Counted from the stretch's first letter, positions 28,047 to 37,257 are shown. The stretch: 64,000 nt of DNA from Candidimonas sp. SYP-B2681 (GCF_003971065.1 NZ_RYDV01000004.1:248001-312000); one strand, 5' to 3'. Numbers and translations: made by a program. The notes: a model not told the origin generated them from the letters alone.

Positions 28047-28148
28047 CGGTGTCCACGGCCGCGGCGGCGGCCGGATAGGTTCAGGTGCGCGTAGTTCCGT
28101 AGGGATGCATCCATTTCGGGCCGGACCCGCCGTGAGCCGCTGGTGTAC

Positions 28149-28196
28149 GTATACCAAGGCTGTCGCTCCTTAGACCCGGAATCTGTATACCGAGGC
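28149..28196. repeat. Short direct repeat flanking locus B
   Basis: GTATACC(A/G)AGGC occurs at 28149-28160 and 28185-28196, spaced 36 bases start to start. It lies just outside the left arm of the type-1 element and is the counterpart of the tandem array flanking locus A, though the sequence differs. Confidence 0.6.
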
Positions 28197-28214
28197 GGCC
28201 GTTGTTCATTAACC

Positions 28215-28440
28215 GGTGTCTGTAGGCGGGGCCGGACGTGCTCGATGCGTTGCGGTCATGGCTATGCCATGACTTCCCGAGCCAACGCTGCGGCTTGGGG
28301 CGGCCGCGAACTCACGGCAACGGACAGCCCCCGGCTGTCCGTAAGCTCGCCGTTCAAACATGCGCGGCCTTGCACCCACAATCCGCAGCATTGGCACGGC
28401 GCACGCAAACCTCGCCCGCCCGGCCCCGCCTTCAGACACC
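28215..28440. repeat. Type-1 nested inverted-repeat element, copy B
   Basis: 226-base non-coding element. Outer arms 28215-28235 and 28420-28440 pair at 20 of 21 positions. A middle stem pairs 28281-28293 with about 28382-28394, one mismatch. Inner hairpins are perfect: ACGGACAGCC with GGCTGTCCGT (28320-28342) and GTCATGGC-TAT-GCCATGAC (28255-28273). The core GGGGCGGCCGCGAACTCACG (from 28297) matches copy A, whereas the arms are unlike those of copy A but still complementary to each other. A 13-base direct repeat ATGCGTTGCGGTC is at 28245 and 28455. Confidence 0.8.
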
Positions 28441-28484
28441 TTGGCTTCCATGTCATGCGTTGCGGTCCAAAGTTACCTATTTGA

Positions 28485-28705
28485 GGTGCAGTGGGTCAGG
28501 GCAGGTTTGGCGAAAGGTTGAGCGCGCCGCGAATGGGCCTGTATCACGGGTTCAAGGGCGAGCCTGTTCGAGTGGGACGCTTGCCAACAGTCCGATGGAC
28601 TGTTGGCCCCACGAGTTCTCGCCCGCCGTGATCCAGGCCCATTCGCGGGTAGTCCCGCAGGGACCGCAGCGATCTTGAGCCGGACCTGCCCTGACCCACT
28701 GCACC
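28485..28705. repeat. Type-2 221-bp nested inverted-repeat element, copy B
   Basis: Same length (221 bases) as the copy at 21974. Outer arms 28485-28506 and 28684-28705 are a perfect 22-bp inverted repeat. Nested inside are a 21-base stem with one mismatch (starting GCGAATGGGCCTG, about 28529-28549 with 28626-28646), GGGCGAG with CTCGCCC, a perfect hairpin CCAACAGTCC-GAT-GGACTGTTGG (28584-28606) and the small hairpin GTCCC-GCA-GGGAC (28652-28664). Shared unpaired segments match copy A. No coding frame is convincing. Confidence 0.85.
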
Positions 28706-28712
28706 GTCTAAA

Positions 28713-28744
28713 GGAACAAAGAATCCGTGGAACAAAGAACCCGT
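28713..28744. repeat. 16-bp tandem duplication flanking locus B
   Basis: Two adjacent copies of GGAACAAAGAA(T/C)CCGT, at 28713-28728 and 28729-28744. They directly follow the right arm of the type-2 element, in the position taken by the 40-bp repeats in locus A; both contain a GAACAAA core. Confidence 0.85.
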
Positions 28745-28785
28745 GCGTAACAGCATTCAAAAAGACACAGAGGCTCGGCCTCCCC

Positions 28786-30063
28786 CTACCCGTATACCAG
28801 TTCCTTGAAATACAGCGAAATCTCCGGCACATACGTGATCACCATCAAACACGCCACCACCACTGCGACAAACGGCAGTAACGGCCGTATCAGGCGCTCG
28901 ATCGATAAATTCGCCACAGCGCATGCTGCAAACAGGTTGACACCGAATGGTGGAGTCACCATACCCAATGCCAGATTCACCACCATGATGATGCCGAAAT
29001 GGGCTGGATCCACACCGAAGTGGATGGCCACCGGAAGCAGCAACGGAGCCAGGACCACAATCGATGCCGACGTCTCGATGAACATTCCGATCACGAACAG
29101 CGCAGCATTGACCCCCAGCAGGAAAGTGTATTTGTTGCTGAAAATCTCGCCCAGCCACTCGCCCAATGCAGCAGGAATTCCTGCCCGATTCAGCAAGAAC
29201 CCGAAGACCCCTGCGTTGGCGATCACAAACATAATGACCGCCGTCGATATCACCGAACGATGCAGCGTTTTGGAAAGATTTGCGAAGGTTATCCGTCGAT
29301 AGACGAATATGCCCACCACCAACGCATAAACGACCGCGACAGCCGAGGCTTCAGTAGGGGTGAAGATTCCGCCATAGATACCACCCAGGATAATTCCAGG
29401 CATCAGTAGCGCAAGCCAAGCTTGTTTGAAGGCCGGCCACAAGTCCAGGCGGCCATCGCCGTCGTTCTTGCCATAGCCATGCTTGCGCGCGTATATCCAG
29501 ACGTAAAGCATCAAGGCCAGGCCGATCAAAATGCCCGGCCCGACGCCTGCAATAAACAACTCGCCCACCGACGTATCCGTTGCCACAGCGAACAGAATCA
29601 TGGGAATCGAGGGCGGAATAATAACGCCCAGTTCAGCCGCCGAGGCCTGCAGAGACGCGGCAAAGGGCTTGGGATAACCATGCTTGACCATGGCCGGTAT
29701 CAGAATGGCGCCCACCGCAAAGGTGGTGGCCACGCTCGAGCCGGCCACTGCCGCGAAAATCATGCAGGTCAGCACGCACGTGCACGCGAGGCCGCCCTGA
29801 AAGCCGCCAACCACGCTTTTTGCGAAGGTCACCATGCGCTCGGAAATACCGCCAGCCTCCATGAGGTTGCCCGCCAGAATAAAGAAAGGCACGGCGACCA
29901 AGGGGTATTTGTCGAGCGAAGCATAAATTTGCTGGGCCACAACAAGCCATGTCATCTGGCCGTCAAAGGCAATACCCAGCATGCTGCCCAGCCCGATGGA
30001 CACCGCCACCGGGACGGACAGCGCGAAAAACAGCAACATCGATACAACCATTAACTGCGACAT
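28786..30063 (-). CDS. TRAP transporter large permease (DctM)
   Basis: Large membrane subunit of a tripartite ATP-independent periplasmic transporter, which imports an organic acid using an ion gradient. The 425 residues form about 12 helices. Family motifs are visible: PLVAVPFFILAGNLMEAGG near 52-70, GSSVATTFAVGAILIPAM, the PPSIPMILFAVATDTSVGELFIAG region and the C-terminal VVNLALGMVTPPFGVNLF. It is the last gene of the SBP - small permease - large permease set on this strand, 56 bases after the small permease. Substrate unknown. Confidence 0.93.
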   Translation of the reverse strand: MSQLMVVSMLLFFALSVPVAVSIGLGSMLGIAFDGQMTWLVVAQQIYASLDKYPLVAVPFFILAGNLMEAGGISERMVTFAKSVVGGFQGGLACTCVLTCMIFAAVAGSSVATTFAVGAILIPAMVKHGYPKPFAASLQASAAELGVIIPPSIPMILFAVATDTSVGELFIAGVGPGILIGLALMLYVWIYARKHGYGKNDGDGRLDLWPAFKQAWLALLMPGIILGGIYGGIFTPTEASAVAVVYALVVGIFVYRRITFANLSKTLHRSVISTAVIMFVIANAGVFGFLLNRAGIPAALGEWLGEIFSNKYTFLLGVNAALFVIGMFIETSASIVVLAPLLLPVAIHFGVDPAHFGIIMVVNLALGMVTPPFGVNLFAACAVANLSIERLIRPLLPFVAVVVACLMVITYVPEISLYFKELVYG

Positions 30064-30119
30064 TCATTCACCTGACGTATTTGGGGGCTTTGTTAATTAT
30101 TAGCTAACGATCAAGGCGA

Positions 30120-30596
30120 TCAAAGAACGGTATCGTCCACAATAGCTTGGCGCGGGCCTTCGGCCCAATAAGCGATAACGGCCAGTATTGCCAACGTCAT
30201 TCCGATGGGAATTGCGATATACACCCACGAAATAGAAACGTCGAAGCTGGGCATGGTCTGGAAGCGCACACGCCAGGCCATTTGCCCGCCCACCCACGCC
30301 ATGAAGCCCAGAAAACCCACGCAGATGAGCAAGATAAGATGCTCAAGCCAGCGCTTGTTGCGCTTTCCGAGCATGCTGTGGAGCATTTCCACGCTAAGCA
30401 TGGCGCCCTGACGAAACGCCAGTGCCACGCCCAACATCACCGTCCAGATGAGCGAGGCCCGAGTCCACGCCTCGCTCCAGTCGGCGGGTGATTCAAGCAC
30501 GAAGCGGGCAATAACCTGATAGAAAGCCGCGGCCACCGCCGAAAGAATCAATAACTGCGTCACAAGCGATATAAACCGGAATAAAGTGCGGTCCAT
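30120..30596 (-). CDS. TRAP transporter small permease (DctQ)
   Basis: Small four-helix membrane subunit of the TRAP system, about 159 residues from ATG 30596 (MDRTLFRF); the frame stays open to 30677 but the extra N-terminus is polar and unlike the family. Helices lie near 10-30, 45-65, 85-105 and 125-148. The DctQ signature region WSEAWTRASLIWTVMLGVALAFRQGAM is present. It sits between the binding protein and the large permease on the same strand. Confidence 0.88.
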   Translation of the reverse strand: MDRTLFRFISLVTQLLILSAVAAAFYQVIARFVLESPADWSEAWTRASLIWTVMLGVALAFRQGAMLSVEMLHSMLGKRNKRWLEHLILLICVGFLGFMAWVGGQMAWRVRFQTMPSFDVSISWVYIAIPIGMTLAILAVIAYWAEGPRQAIVDDTVL

Positions 30597-30735
30597 GATG
30601 CGAAAAATTTGCACGATTTGTCCTGTTTGTTTCTGAGGGCGCGTTTGCAGAAATGCTGAAGCTAATGAAAGACACAATCAATAGGGGCTGACGCCGGCGC
30701 CAGCCCCTTGAAGCCGCTATAGCAAAGGCGCCCGA

Positions 30736-31716
30736 TTACTGGGTGCTGCGGATGGATTCCACGAAGTCTTTGCCGAACTGCTTGTAATACTGCGGATAGA
30801 CCGGCTCAACGGCTTTGACAAAGGCCGCATGGTCGACGGTATTGACCTGCATGCCCTGTTTTTTGACTTCTTCAAGGCCGCTTTTCTCGACCGCATCGAC
30901 GTAGTTGCGCATGGCAATGGCGGCATCGTGGCCGGCAGCCTTGAATTTCGCCTTGTCGGCATCAGACAGGCCATCGTAAACATTGGGCGACATCAGTACC
31001 AATGCCGGCCCATAGACGTGCGCCGTCAAAGACAGAAACTTCTGCAACTGGGGCAGCTTGGCGGACACAATGACCGATAGCGGGTTTTCCTGACCATCGA
31101 TGGTGCCCTGCTGCAGAGCCGTGGCTACTTCGGGCCAAGCCATGGGGGTCGCCAGCACGCCCAAATGCCGGAATGCGGCAATATGGATGGGATTTTCGGT
31201 GGTACGAATTTTCAGACCCTTGGCGTCTTCCGGCTTGGCAACAGCGCGTACGTTATTGGTAAGCTGACGGAAACCCTGTTCGCCCCAGGCCAAGGCTACC
31301 AGGCCACGCTTGGGGAATTCAGCCAGCATTTGCTGGCCGATGTCGCCGTCCAATACCTTGCGGGCATGGCTCAAGTCGCGAAACAAGAAGGGAATGTCGA
31401 ACACCCCGGTTTTCGGCACGAAATTCAAGGTTGCCCCGGTTGAGACAATTGCGACATCAATTGTGCCCAGTTGCAGGCCTTCGATTACCTCGCGCTCGCC
31501 GCCCAGAGCACTGTTGGGAAACTGCTGAACCTTAAACTGACCCTTGGCAGTGCCATCAAGCGCCTTGGAGAATGCATCGGCGCCTGCACCATAGTGCGAA
31601 TTGGTTGACAAGGCATAGGCCATTTTCAACGTCTTTTCGGCCATTGCCGGGCCAGCAGAAAAAATGCTTGCCATCGAAACGGCAAGCATGCATTTTGAGA
31701 ACCAGTTTTTACGCAT
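30736..31716 (-). CDS. TRAP transporter substrate-binding protein (DctP)
   Basis: Periplasmic binding protein of the TRAP system, 326 residues from ATG 31716 (MRKNWFSK). Residues 1-26 form a signal peptide ending GPAMA-EK. The DctP core is present: FPNSALGGEREVIEGLQLGTIDVA, the conserved Arg in GLKIRTTENPIH that usually clamps a substrate carboxylate, and TALQQGTIDGQENPLSVI. This suggests an organic-acid ligand, but which one cannot be told. It is followed by its two permeases and preceded on the same strand by the acetolactate-synthase-like gene (98 bases). Confidence 0.93.
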   Translation of the reverse strand: MRKNWFSKCMLAVSMASIFSAGPAMAEKTLKMAYALSTNSHYGAGADAFSKALDGTAKGQFKVQQFPNSALGGEREVIEGLQLGTIDVAIVSTGATLNFVPKTGVFDIPFLFRDLSHARKVLDGDIGQQMLAEFPKRGLVALAWGEQGFRQLTNNVRAVAKPEDAKGLKIRTTENPIHIAAFRHLGVLATPMAWPEVATALQQGTIDGQENPLSVIVSAKLPQLQKFLSLTAHVYGPALVLMSPNVYDGLSDADKAKFKAAGHDAAIAMRNYVDAVEKSGLEEVKKQGMQVNTVDHAAFVKAVEPVYPQYYKQFGKDFVESIRSTQ

Positions 31717-31814
31717 TTTGTCCCTGACACTTGTTTTGTTAGTTTGAACCAATCGGTGGTTGTACTACAACCACCGGCGCAAGTGTATTGGGGTTTACGC
31801 TCTTTAAGCTAAGG

Positions 31815-33560
31815 TCAATCCTCGACGTACCAGGTATCTTCCGACAGCATCACCTGCTGATGACCATAACCGGCCGGCATCATCGGGAAGCAGTTCTCTT
31901 GTGCCAACACCACCACATCCAGGAAGTACGGACCGTCGTAGGCCAAACATTCGGCGAGGGCCGCATCCAGATCGGCGGGATCTTCGACGCGCGCTGCGCC
32001 CCAGCCAAATGCCTTGGCCAACGCCACGAAATCGGGGAGCGACGCGTTATAACTGTGGCTGTAACGCCCGCCGTGTATCAGTTCTTGCCATTGCCTGACC
32101 ATGCCCATATGGCCGTTATTGCACAGCACTACCTTCACAGGCGCCCTATGCTGGGTCGCAGTCGCTAATTCCTGAATATTCATCAGCACCGACGCGTCGC
32201 CGCTGATACACACCACCGGCTTATCGGGATGGGCAATTTGAGCCCCAATGGCTGCAGGCAAGCCGTAACCCATGGTTCCGGCGCCCCCTGACGTCAACCA
32301 GCGATTAGGACGGTTGAATTTGATGTACTGGGCCGCCCACATCTGGTGCTGGCCAACGTCGGTCGAAATGATGGCGTCCTGGCCGCTTAGCAAATGGTCT
32401 ACCCGCTGCATCAGATGCTGGGGCAAGATATGTTCGCTTGAGGGCGTAACCTTCAGGCAGTCCTGCGCGCGCCACACGGCAATACGCTGCCACCATGCAT
32501 CCAGCCGCTGGGGCGCAAGTTCGATCTGCGCCAGTTCGCGGCGCAAGGCACGCAGCAAGGGATAACAGTCGCCCACCATCGCAACGTCGGCACGCACGAC
32601 CTTGTTGATGGACGCCGGGTCGATATCCAGATGAATCTTGCTGGCGTGTGGGCAGAAATCCGACAGGCGTCCTGTTATTCGATCATCAAAGCGCGCGCCC
32701 ACGCAGACGATCAAGTCCGCATGATGCATCGCCAGATTGGCTTCCAGCGTTCCGTGCATACCGAGCATGCCAAGGAACAGAGGATCGTCGGCCGGAAAGG
32801 CGCCCAGCCCCATCAAGGTAAGGGTGCAAGGCGCCGCCATATCTTGAACCAGGCTGGCGAAGGTATGGCAGGCGTCCAAGCCTGAATTCACCAGGCCTCC
32901 GCCGCCATAAAAGACCGGACGCTTAGCGTTGGCAATAAGCGCGGCCGCCCGTTTGATGGCGGCCTCGAGTGACGGACTATGGGTTTCTACCTCGGCCAGC
33001 GCGGGGGTTTCGGCAGCAGGCGGCTCGGGTGGCACCAGGCCAATCTGTATGTCTTTGGGGAAATCGAGCAAAACCGCTCCTGGACGACCTGAAGTTGTCA
33101 GGTTATAAGCCTTGGAGGCCATGGCGGCCACGTCCTCCGTACGGCGTATCTGGGCATTCCATTTCGTGACTGGGCGCGAAATACCGATGGCATCGCACTC
33201 CTGGAAAGCATCAGTACCGATGGCACTTGTCGCCACTTGGCCACTGATGCACAGTATTGGAATCGAATCGCACATGGCGTCCAGCAGTCCCGACGTGGTG
33301 TTGGCCATGCCCGGGCCGGAGGTCACGACCACTACGCCCGGCTTGCCGGTGGATCGCGCGTAGCCTTCGGCAGCGTGAACAGCACCCTGCTCATGCCTGA
33401 CGAGTACGTGGCGGATTCGTGGTTCGGAATACAGGGCGTCGTACAGGGGCAGCACCGCGCCGCCGGGATAACCAAAAATGGTATCCACGCCGTGGGCGAT
33501 CAGGGTCTGCAGGAGGGCTTGGGCGCCATTTCGGCTGGCTGAATCAGAGGAAGTGTTCAC
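31815..33560 (-). CDS. Acetolactate synthase large-subunit-like ThDP enzyme
   Basis: Thiamine-diphosphate enzyme of 581 residues, close in layout to IlvB/IlvG. The catalytic Glu is in [15 protein letters not shown] near 58, and [15 protein letters not shown] and DFPKDIQ follow. The ThDP/Mg motif begins [15 protein letters not shown] and ends with [12 protein letters not shown]. Sequence matches biosynthetic acetohydroxyacid synthase better than oxalyl-CoA or glyoxylate decarboxylases. No regulatory small subunit (IlvN/IlvH) is adjacent, which is unusual for the biosynthetic enzyme. The start is GTG 33560. It precedes the TRAP operon on the same strand and is divergent from the SET-domain gene (76 bases). 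Confidence 0.85.
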   Translation of the reverse strand: MNTSSDSASRNGAQALLQTLIAHGVDTIFGYPGGAVLPLYDALYSEPRIRHVLVRHEQGAVHAAEGYARSTGKPGVVVVTSGPGMANTTSGLLDAMCDSIPILCISGQVATSAIGTDAFQECDAIGISRPVTKWNAQIRRTEDVAAMASKAYNLTTSGRPGAVLLDFPKDIQIGLVPPEPPAAETPALAEVETHSPSLEAAIKRAAALIANAKRPVFYGGGGLVNSGLDACHTFASLVQDMAAPCTLTLMGLGAFPADDPLFLGMLGMHGTLEANLAMHHADLIVCVGARFDDRITGRLSDFCPHASKIHLDIDPASINKVVRADVAMVGDCYPLLRALRRELAQIELAPQRLDAWWQRIAVWRAQDCLKVTPSSEHILPQHLMQRVDHLLSGQDAIISTDVGQHQMWAAQYIKFNRPNRWLTSGGAGTMGYGLPAAIGAQIAHPDKPVVCISGDASVLMNIQELATATQHRAPVKVVLCNNGHMGMVRQWQELIHGGRYSHSYNASLPDFVALAKAFGWGAARVEDPADLDAALAECLAYDGPYFLDVVVLAQENCFPMMPAGYGHQQVMLSEDTWYVED

Positions 33561-33636
33561 AGAGTTTGTTTTAATTGCATAAGATGTGGATACTGCAGCA
33601 GTTTATTCCTTTTAAGCCCCCGCCCAAAACGCGCAC

Positions 33637-34140
33637 ATGACCCAACCATCCAAACCCTGGCATATCGTTAAGCAATCCACCTTGCATGGCACCGGAGTCT
33701 TCGCCGCGCGCGATATACCGGCCGGCACCCGAATTCTCGAATACGGCGGCAAGCGTATCACCCCGGAACAGGCCGATGACTTGCATCCCGTCAATGCCGA
33801 CGACCCATTTCACACTTTCTTTTTTTCACTCAGCAGTGGCAAGGTCATCGATGGAGGGAACCGCGGTAACGATGCGCGCTGGATCAATCACTCCTGCGGC
33901 CCCAATTGCCAGGCTCAGGAAGGTAGTGGCGGAAAACGCGTGCATATTGTCGCGCTACGCGACATCCCGGCCGGTGAAGAGCTCTTCTATGACTATGGCC
34001 TGATCATGGAAGGACGCATTACCAAAAAGCTGAAGGAACAATACAAATGCCTGTGCGGTACGGATGCCTGCCGGGGGACGATGCTGGCGCTGCCAAAACG
34101 CGGGAAACCCCGAACTACCAAAAAGACGGCCACGGGTTAG
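33637..34140 (+). CDS. SET-domain protein (putative lysine methyltransferase)
   Basis: 167-residue protein made almost entirely of a SET domain, the fold of SAM-dependent protein lysine methyltransferases. It has GTGVFAARDIPAGTRILEY near 18-37, the pseudoknot motifs ARWINHSCGPNCQA and GEELFYDYGL, and a short post-SET segment CLCGTDACRGTML whose cysteines, with the one in NHSC, would bind zinc. All key SET elements are present, so it should be active. The target in a bacterium is unknown. It is the first gene on the plus strand before the second TRAP operon (71-base gap) and divergent from the ThDP gene. Confidence 0.88.
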   Translation: MTQPSKPWHIVKQSTLHGTGVFAARDIPAGTRILEYGGKRITPEQADDLHPVNADDPFHTFFFSLSSGKVIDGGNRGNDARWINHSCGPNCQAQEGSGGKRVHIVALRDIPAGEELFYDYGLIMEGRITKKLKEQYKCLCGTDACRGTMLALPKRGKPRTTKKTATG

Positions 34141-34211
34141 GATGTCGGCTATTATTCGACTCCGAAAAATAGATTCATAGAAAAAAAGTACGTCGTACCG
34201 GTTGGAGACAA

Positions 34212-34742
34212 ATGGCATTACCCGAAGCACGCCTCGACGACGCTGTCGAACCGATCATTCCCGAGATCCCCGATCCACCAGTCAAGGTCCCCCTAAGAGT
34301 CGAGGACTGGTTTTCGGTCATTATCCTGGGCGGTCTGGCACTAATAACCTTTGCTAACGTATTGGTGCGCTACCTGACCAACAACTCCTTTGCCTGGACT
34401 GAAGAAATTTCGGTCTTCCTGCTTATCGTCCTGACAATGACCGCGGGGTCTACTGCGTTCGTGCGCAATCAGCATATACGCATCGAAATCTTTGCAGACG
34501 GTGGACCGCCCCAACGGCGACGCAAACTGGCGATCATTAGCAGCGTGGTCGTTCTCTTGTTTTTCATTTTGCTTGCTGTGTTGTCGGCCCGCATGGCCCT
34601 GGATGACTACACCTGGGGCGATACCTCGCCCGCCATTGGCGTACCCAATTGGTGGTACACCCTCTGGATGCCGGTATTTGCGATTGCCATTTCGCTGCGC
34701 ATGCTGGGTATGTTGCGCCGCCTGCTGCGGGGCGAGCAATGA
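34212..34742 (+). CDS. TRAP transporter small permease (DctQ)
   Basis: 176-residue four-helix membrane subunit of a second TRAP system. A 35-residue polar N-terminus precedes the first helix. The DctQ signature appears as FAWTEEISVFLLIVLTMTAGS and AFVRNQHIRIE. GGAGA lies 6 bases before ATG 34212. Its TGA overlaps the ATG of the large permease (ATGA, 34739-34742), so the two are coupled. Confidence 0.92.
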   Translation: MALPEARLDDAVEPIIPEIPDPPVKVPLRVEDWFSVIILGGLALITFANVLVRYLTNNSFAWTEEISVFLLIVLTMTAGSTAFVRNQHIRIEIFADGGPPQRRRKLAIISSVVVLLFFILLAVLSARMALDDYTWGDTSPAIGVPNWWYTLWMPVFAIAISLRMLGMLRRLLRGEQ

Positions 34743-36037
34743 TCGTCACCTTGCTGTTTATCGTCTTTGTGCTGCTGATGGTCATTGGCGTACCGGTGGG
34801 CGTAGCCCTGGGCGTCTCGGGCACCCTGGCCATTGTGCTGTCAAATCTGGACACTCAATGGTTTGGTCTGCTGGCGGTGCCGCAGAACTTCTATGCCGGC
34901 CTGGCCAAGTACCCGCTGCTGGCCATTCCGATGTTCGTGTTGGTGGGATCCATATTCGATCGCTCCGGTGTTGCCAGCCGGCTGGTCAATTTCGCGATCG
35001 CGATCGTGGGTCGCGGCCCCGGCATGCTGCCTTTAGTCGCTATTGCCGTCGCTATGTTCCTGGGCGGAATCTCGGGCTCCGGCCCAGCCTGCGCAGCGGC
35101 GGTCGGCGCCGTCATGATCAGCGCCATGACCAAGGCTGGCTACCCCAAGCCATTCTCGGCCAGCATCGTTGCGGCCGGTGCCTCTACCGACATTCTTATC
35201 CCGCCGTCGATCGCCTTCATCGTCTATTCGATTCTGGTCCCGCAAGCATCGGTGCCCGCCTTGTTCGCTGCCGGCATGATCCCTGGCATCCTGGCCGGAA
35301 TCGCGCTGATCATTCCGGCCGTCTGGCTATCGCGGCGCCACAATATGGGCATGTTGGAAAGCAGCCTGCCGCGCCCGCCATTCTGGCCCAGCCTGCTGGA
35401 TGCGACATGGGGCCTGATTGCGCCGGTGCTGATCCTGGGCGGAATGCGCATGGGCTGGTTCACCCCCACAGAAGCGGCGGTCGTGGCGGTGTTTTACGGA
35501 CTTTTTGTCGGAATGTGCATACACCGCACGATTAAAGTCCGCGATTTGTTTCTGATCCTGCGAGAGGCCGCCGAGCTGTCGGCGGTGATCATGCTTGTCG
35601 TGACCCTGGCGGGCATCTTCGCCTGGGCGCTCTCAACGCTCAGCGTTATCGACCCGATCACCAAAGCAATCGTGAACTCGGGCCTGGGCGAATACGGCGT
35701 GTTATCGCTACTGGTGTTGTTGCTGATGACACTCGGCATGTTTCTGGATGGGATTTCCATTTTCCTGATCTTCGTGCCGCTGCTGATGCCAATCGCCAAT
35801 GCCTATAACTGGGATCCAGTATGGTTTGGTGTCCTGCTGACGCTGAAGGTCGCACTGGGGCAATTTACGCCACCGCTTGCGGTCAACCTGATGGTTTCCT
35901 GCCGCATCGCCAAAGTCCCGATGGAGAGCACCGTGCGATGGGTGATCTGGTTGCTGATCTCGATGTTCATGGTGCTGGTGTTGGTCATCGTTTTTCCCGA
36001 ACTGGCTCTATGGCTGCCGCGTTATCTGGGTTATTGA
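34739..36037 (+). CDS. TRAP transporter large permease (DctM)
   Basis: 432-residue, about 12-helix membrane subunit of the second TRAP system. It starts at ATG 34739 (MIVTLLFIVFVLLM), overlapping the small permease by four bases; an upstream in-frame codon at 34649 is inside that gene and rejected. Motifs include YPLLAIPMFVLVGSIFDRSG, GGISGSGPACAAAVGAVMI, IPPSIAFIVYSILVPQASVPALF and VALGQFTPPLAVNLMVSC near the end. The binding-protein gene follows after about 180 bases. Confidence 0.94.
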   Translation: MIVTLLFIVFVLLMVIGVPVGVALGVSGTLAIVLSNLDTQWFGLLAVPQNFYAGLAKYPLLAIPMFVLVGSIFDRSGVASRLVNFAIAIVGRGPGMLPLVAIAVAMFLGGISGSGPACAAAVGAVMISAMTKAGYPKPFSASIVAAGASTDILIPPSIAFIVYSILVPQASVPALFAAGMIPGILAGIALIIPAVWLSRRHNMGMLESSLPRPPFWPSLLDATWGLIAPVLILGGMRMGWFTPTEAAVVAVFYGLFVGMCIHRTIKVRDLFLILREAAELSAVIMLVVTLAGIFAWALSTLSVIDPITKAIVNSGLGEYGVLSLLVLLLMTLGMFLDGISIFLIFVPLLMPIANAYNWDPVWFGVLLTLKVALGQFTPPLAVNLMVSCRIAKVPMESTVRWVIWLLISMFMVLVLVIVFPELALWLPRYLGY

Positions 36038-36218
36038 TTCCCTTTCCAGATGAAAGGCGCGTTTTGCCGACTTCGCTTGCCTTACGCCAGTGAAGCCTGT
36101 GCTTGCCCTTCGATCTGGAAAAAAGAGACGCTGTGGCGCAATGTGCCCGGCCATTTCCAAGAATTTTTGTTGTGAATCGTTGTTCCACTGCTGTCTTAAC
36201 TTGTGAAGAGGAATACCC

Positions 36219-37250
36219 ATGAAAATTCGTGCACTGTTCGGCGCCATCGCCTGTTCGGTAGCCGCCCTTGCTGCTACTTCCACTGCCTACGCGGCTAATT
36301 ACAAATCCGAATACAAACTGTCCATCGTCGTAGGCACTACCTTCCCGTGGGGCCAGGGCGCTGAAATCTGGTCCAAGCTGGTGCGTGAACGCACCGACGG
36401 CCGCATCAACATCAAGATTTATCCCGGCACCTCGCTTGTTCAGGGCGACCAAACGCGTGAGTTCACCGCTATTCGCCAAGGCCTGATCGACATGGCAATC
36501 GGATCGACCATCAATTGGTCTCCTCAGGTTAAACAGCTCAACCTGTTTTCATTGCCCTTCCTGATGCCTGACTATGCGGCCATCGATGCGTTGATCCATG
36601 GCGAAGTGGGCAAGGCCTTATTCAAGGACATCGAGAAAGCCGGGGTGCTGCCACTTGCCTGGGGCGAAAACGGCTACCGTCAGCTCAGCAACTCCAAACA
36701 TGCCATCAAAACGCCAGAAGACCTCAAAGGCTTGAAACTGCGTGTGGTGGGCTCGCCCTTGTATATCGACACATTCACCGCCCTGGGCGCCAATCCTACT
36801 CAGATGAGCTGGGCCGATGCGCAGCCGGCACTCGCTACCGGCGCGGTGGACGGGCAGGAGAACCCGCTGTCAATCTATGCGGGCGCCAAATTGTATGACG
36901 TCGCCCAAAAACAGCTCACCCTGTGGAATTATGTGGCCGACCCGCTGGTGTTTGTGGTCAATAAGCAAGTTTGGGAATCGTGGACCGAAGCCGACCGCAA
37001 GATCGTGCGTGAAGCCGCCGTCGATGCTGGCAAACAGCAAATTATCATTGCCCGCAAAGGTGTCACACCAGAAGACCCGTCCATGCTTAAAGACATTGAA
37101 AGCCATGGCGTTACCGTTACCAGCCTGACGCCGGCTCAGCACGATGCTTTCGTAAAAGTGACCACACCCGTTTTCGAAAAGTGGAAGAAAACCATAGGCG
37201 AAGACCTGGTGTCGCAGGCTCAGAAAGATATCGCCAATCGCAAGAAGTAA
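36219..37250 (+). CDS. TRAP transporter substrate-binding protein (DctP)
   Basis: 343-residue periplasmic receptor of the second TRAP system with a clear signal peptide (1-25, ending STAYA-AN). The DctP features are IYPGTSLVQGDQTREFTAIRQG, the substrate-clamp Arg in GLKLRVVGSPLYID and ALATGAVDGQENPLSIYAG. A good ribosome-binding site (GAGGA) precedes ATG 36219. The 181-base gap after the large permease may hold its own promoter, allowing higher expression of the receptor. The two TRAP receptors of the window share the fold but differ widely, so the ligands probably differ. Confidence 0.94.
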   Translation: MKIRALFGAIACSVAALAATSTAYAANYKSEYKLSIVVGTTFPWGQGAEIWSKLVRERTDGRINIKIYPGTSLVQGDQTREFTAIRQGLIDMAIGSTINWSPQVKQLNLFSLPFLMPDYAAIDALIHGEVGKALFKDIEKAGVLPLAWGENGYRQLSNSKHAIKTPEDLKGLKLRVVGSPLYIDTFTALGANPTQMSWADAQPALATGAVDGQENPLSIYAGAKLYDVAQKQLTLWNYVADPLVFVVNKQVWESWTEADRKIVREAAVDAGKQQIIIARKGVTPEDPSMLKDIESHGVTVTSLTPAQHDAFVKVTTPVFEKWKKTIGEDLVSQAQKDIANRKK

Positions 37251-37257
37251 TCGTTGT

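Noticed and set aside
28143-28678. Frames within repeat locus B
   Set aside because: They run over the inverted-repeat arms and differ completely from frames in locus A, so there is no coding constraint.
21262-28785. Insertion sequence or CRISPR explanation for the repeat loci
   Set aside because: No transposase frame, and no regular spacer-repeat pattern; the repeats are nested inverted structures and short tandem arrays.
28805-29302. Frames opposite the TRAP large permease
   Set aside because: Shadows of a clear 12-helix membrane protein.
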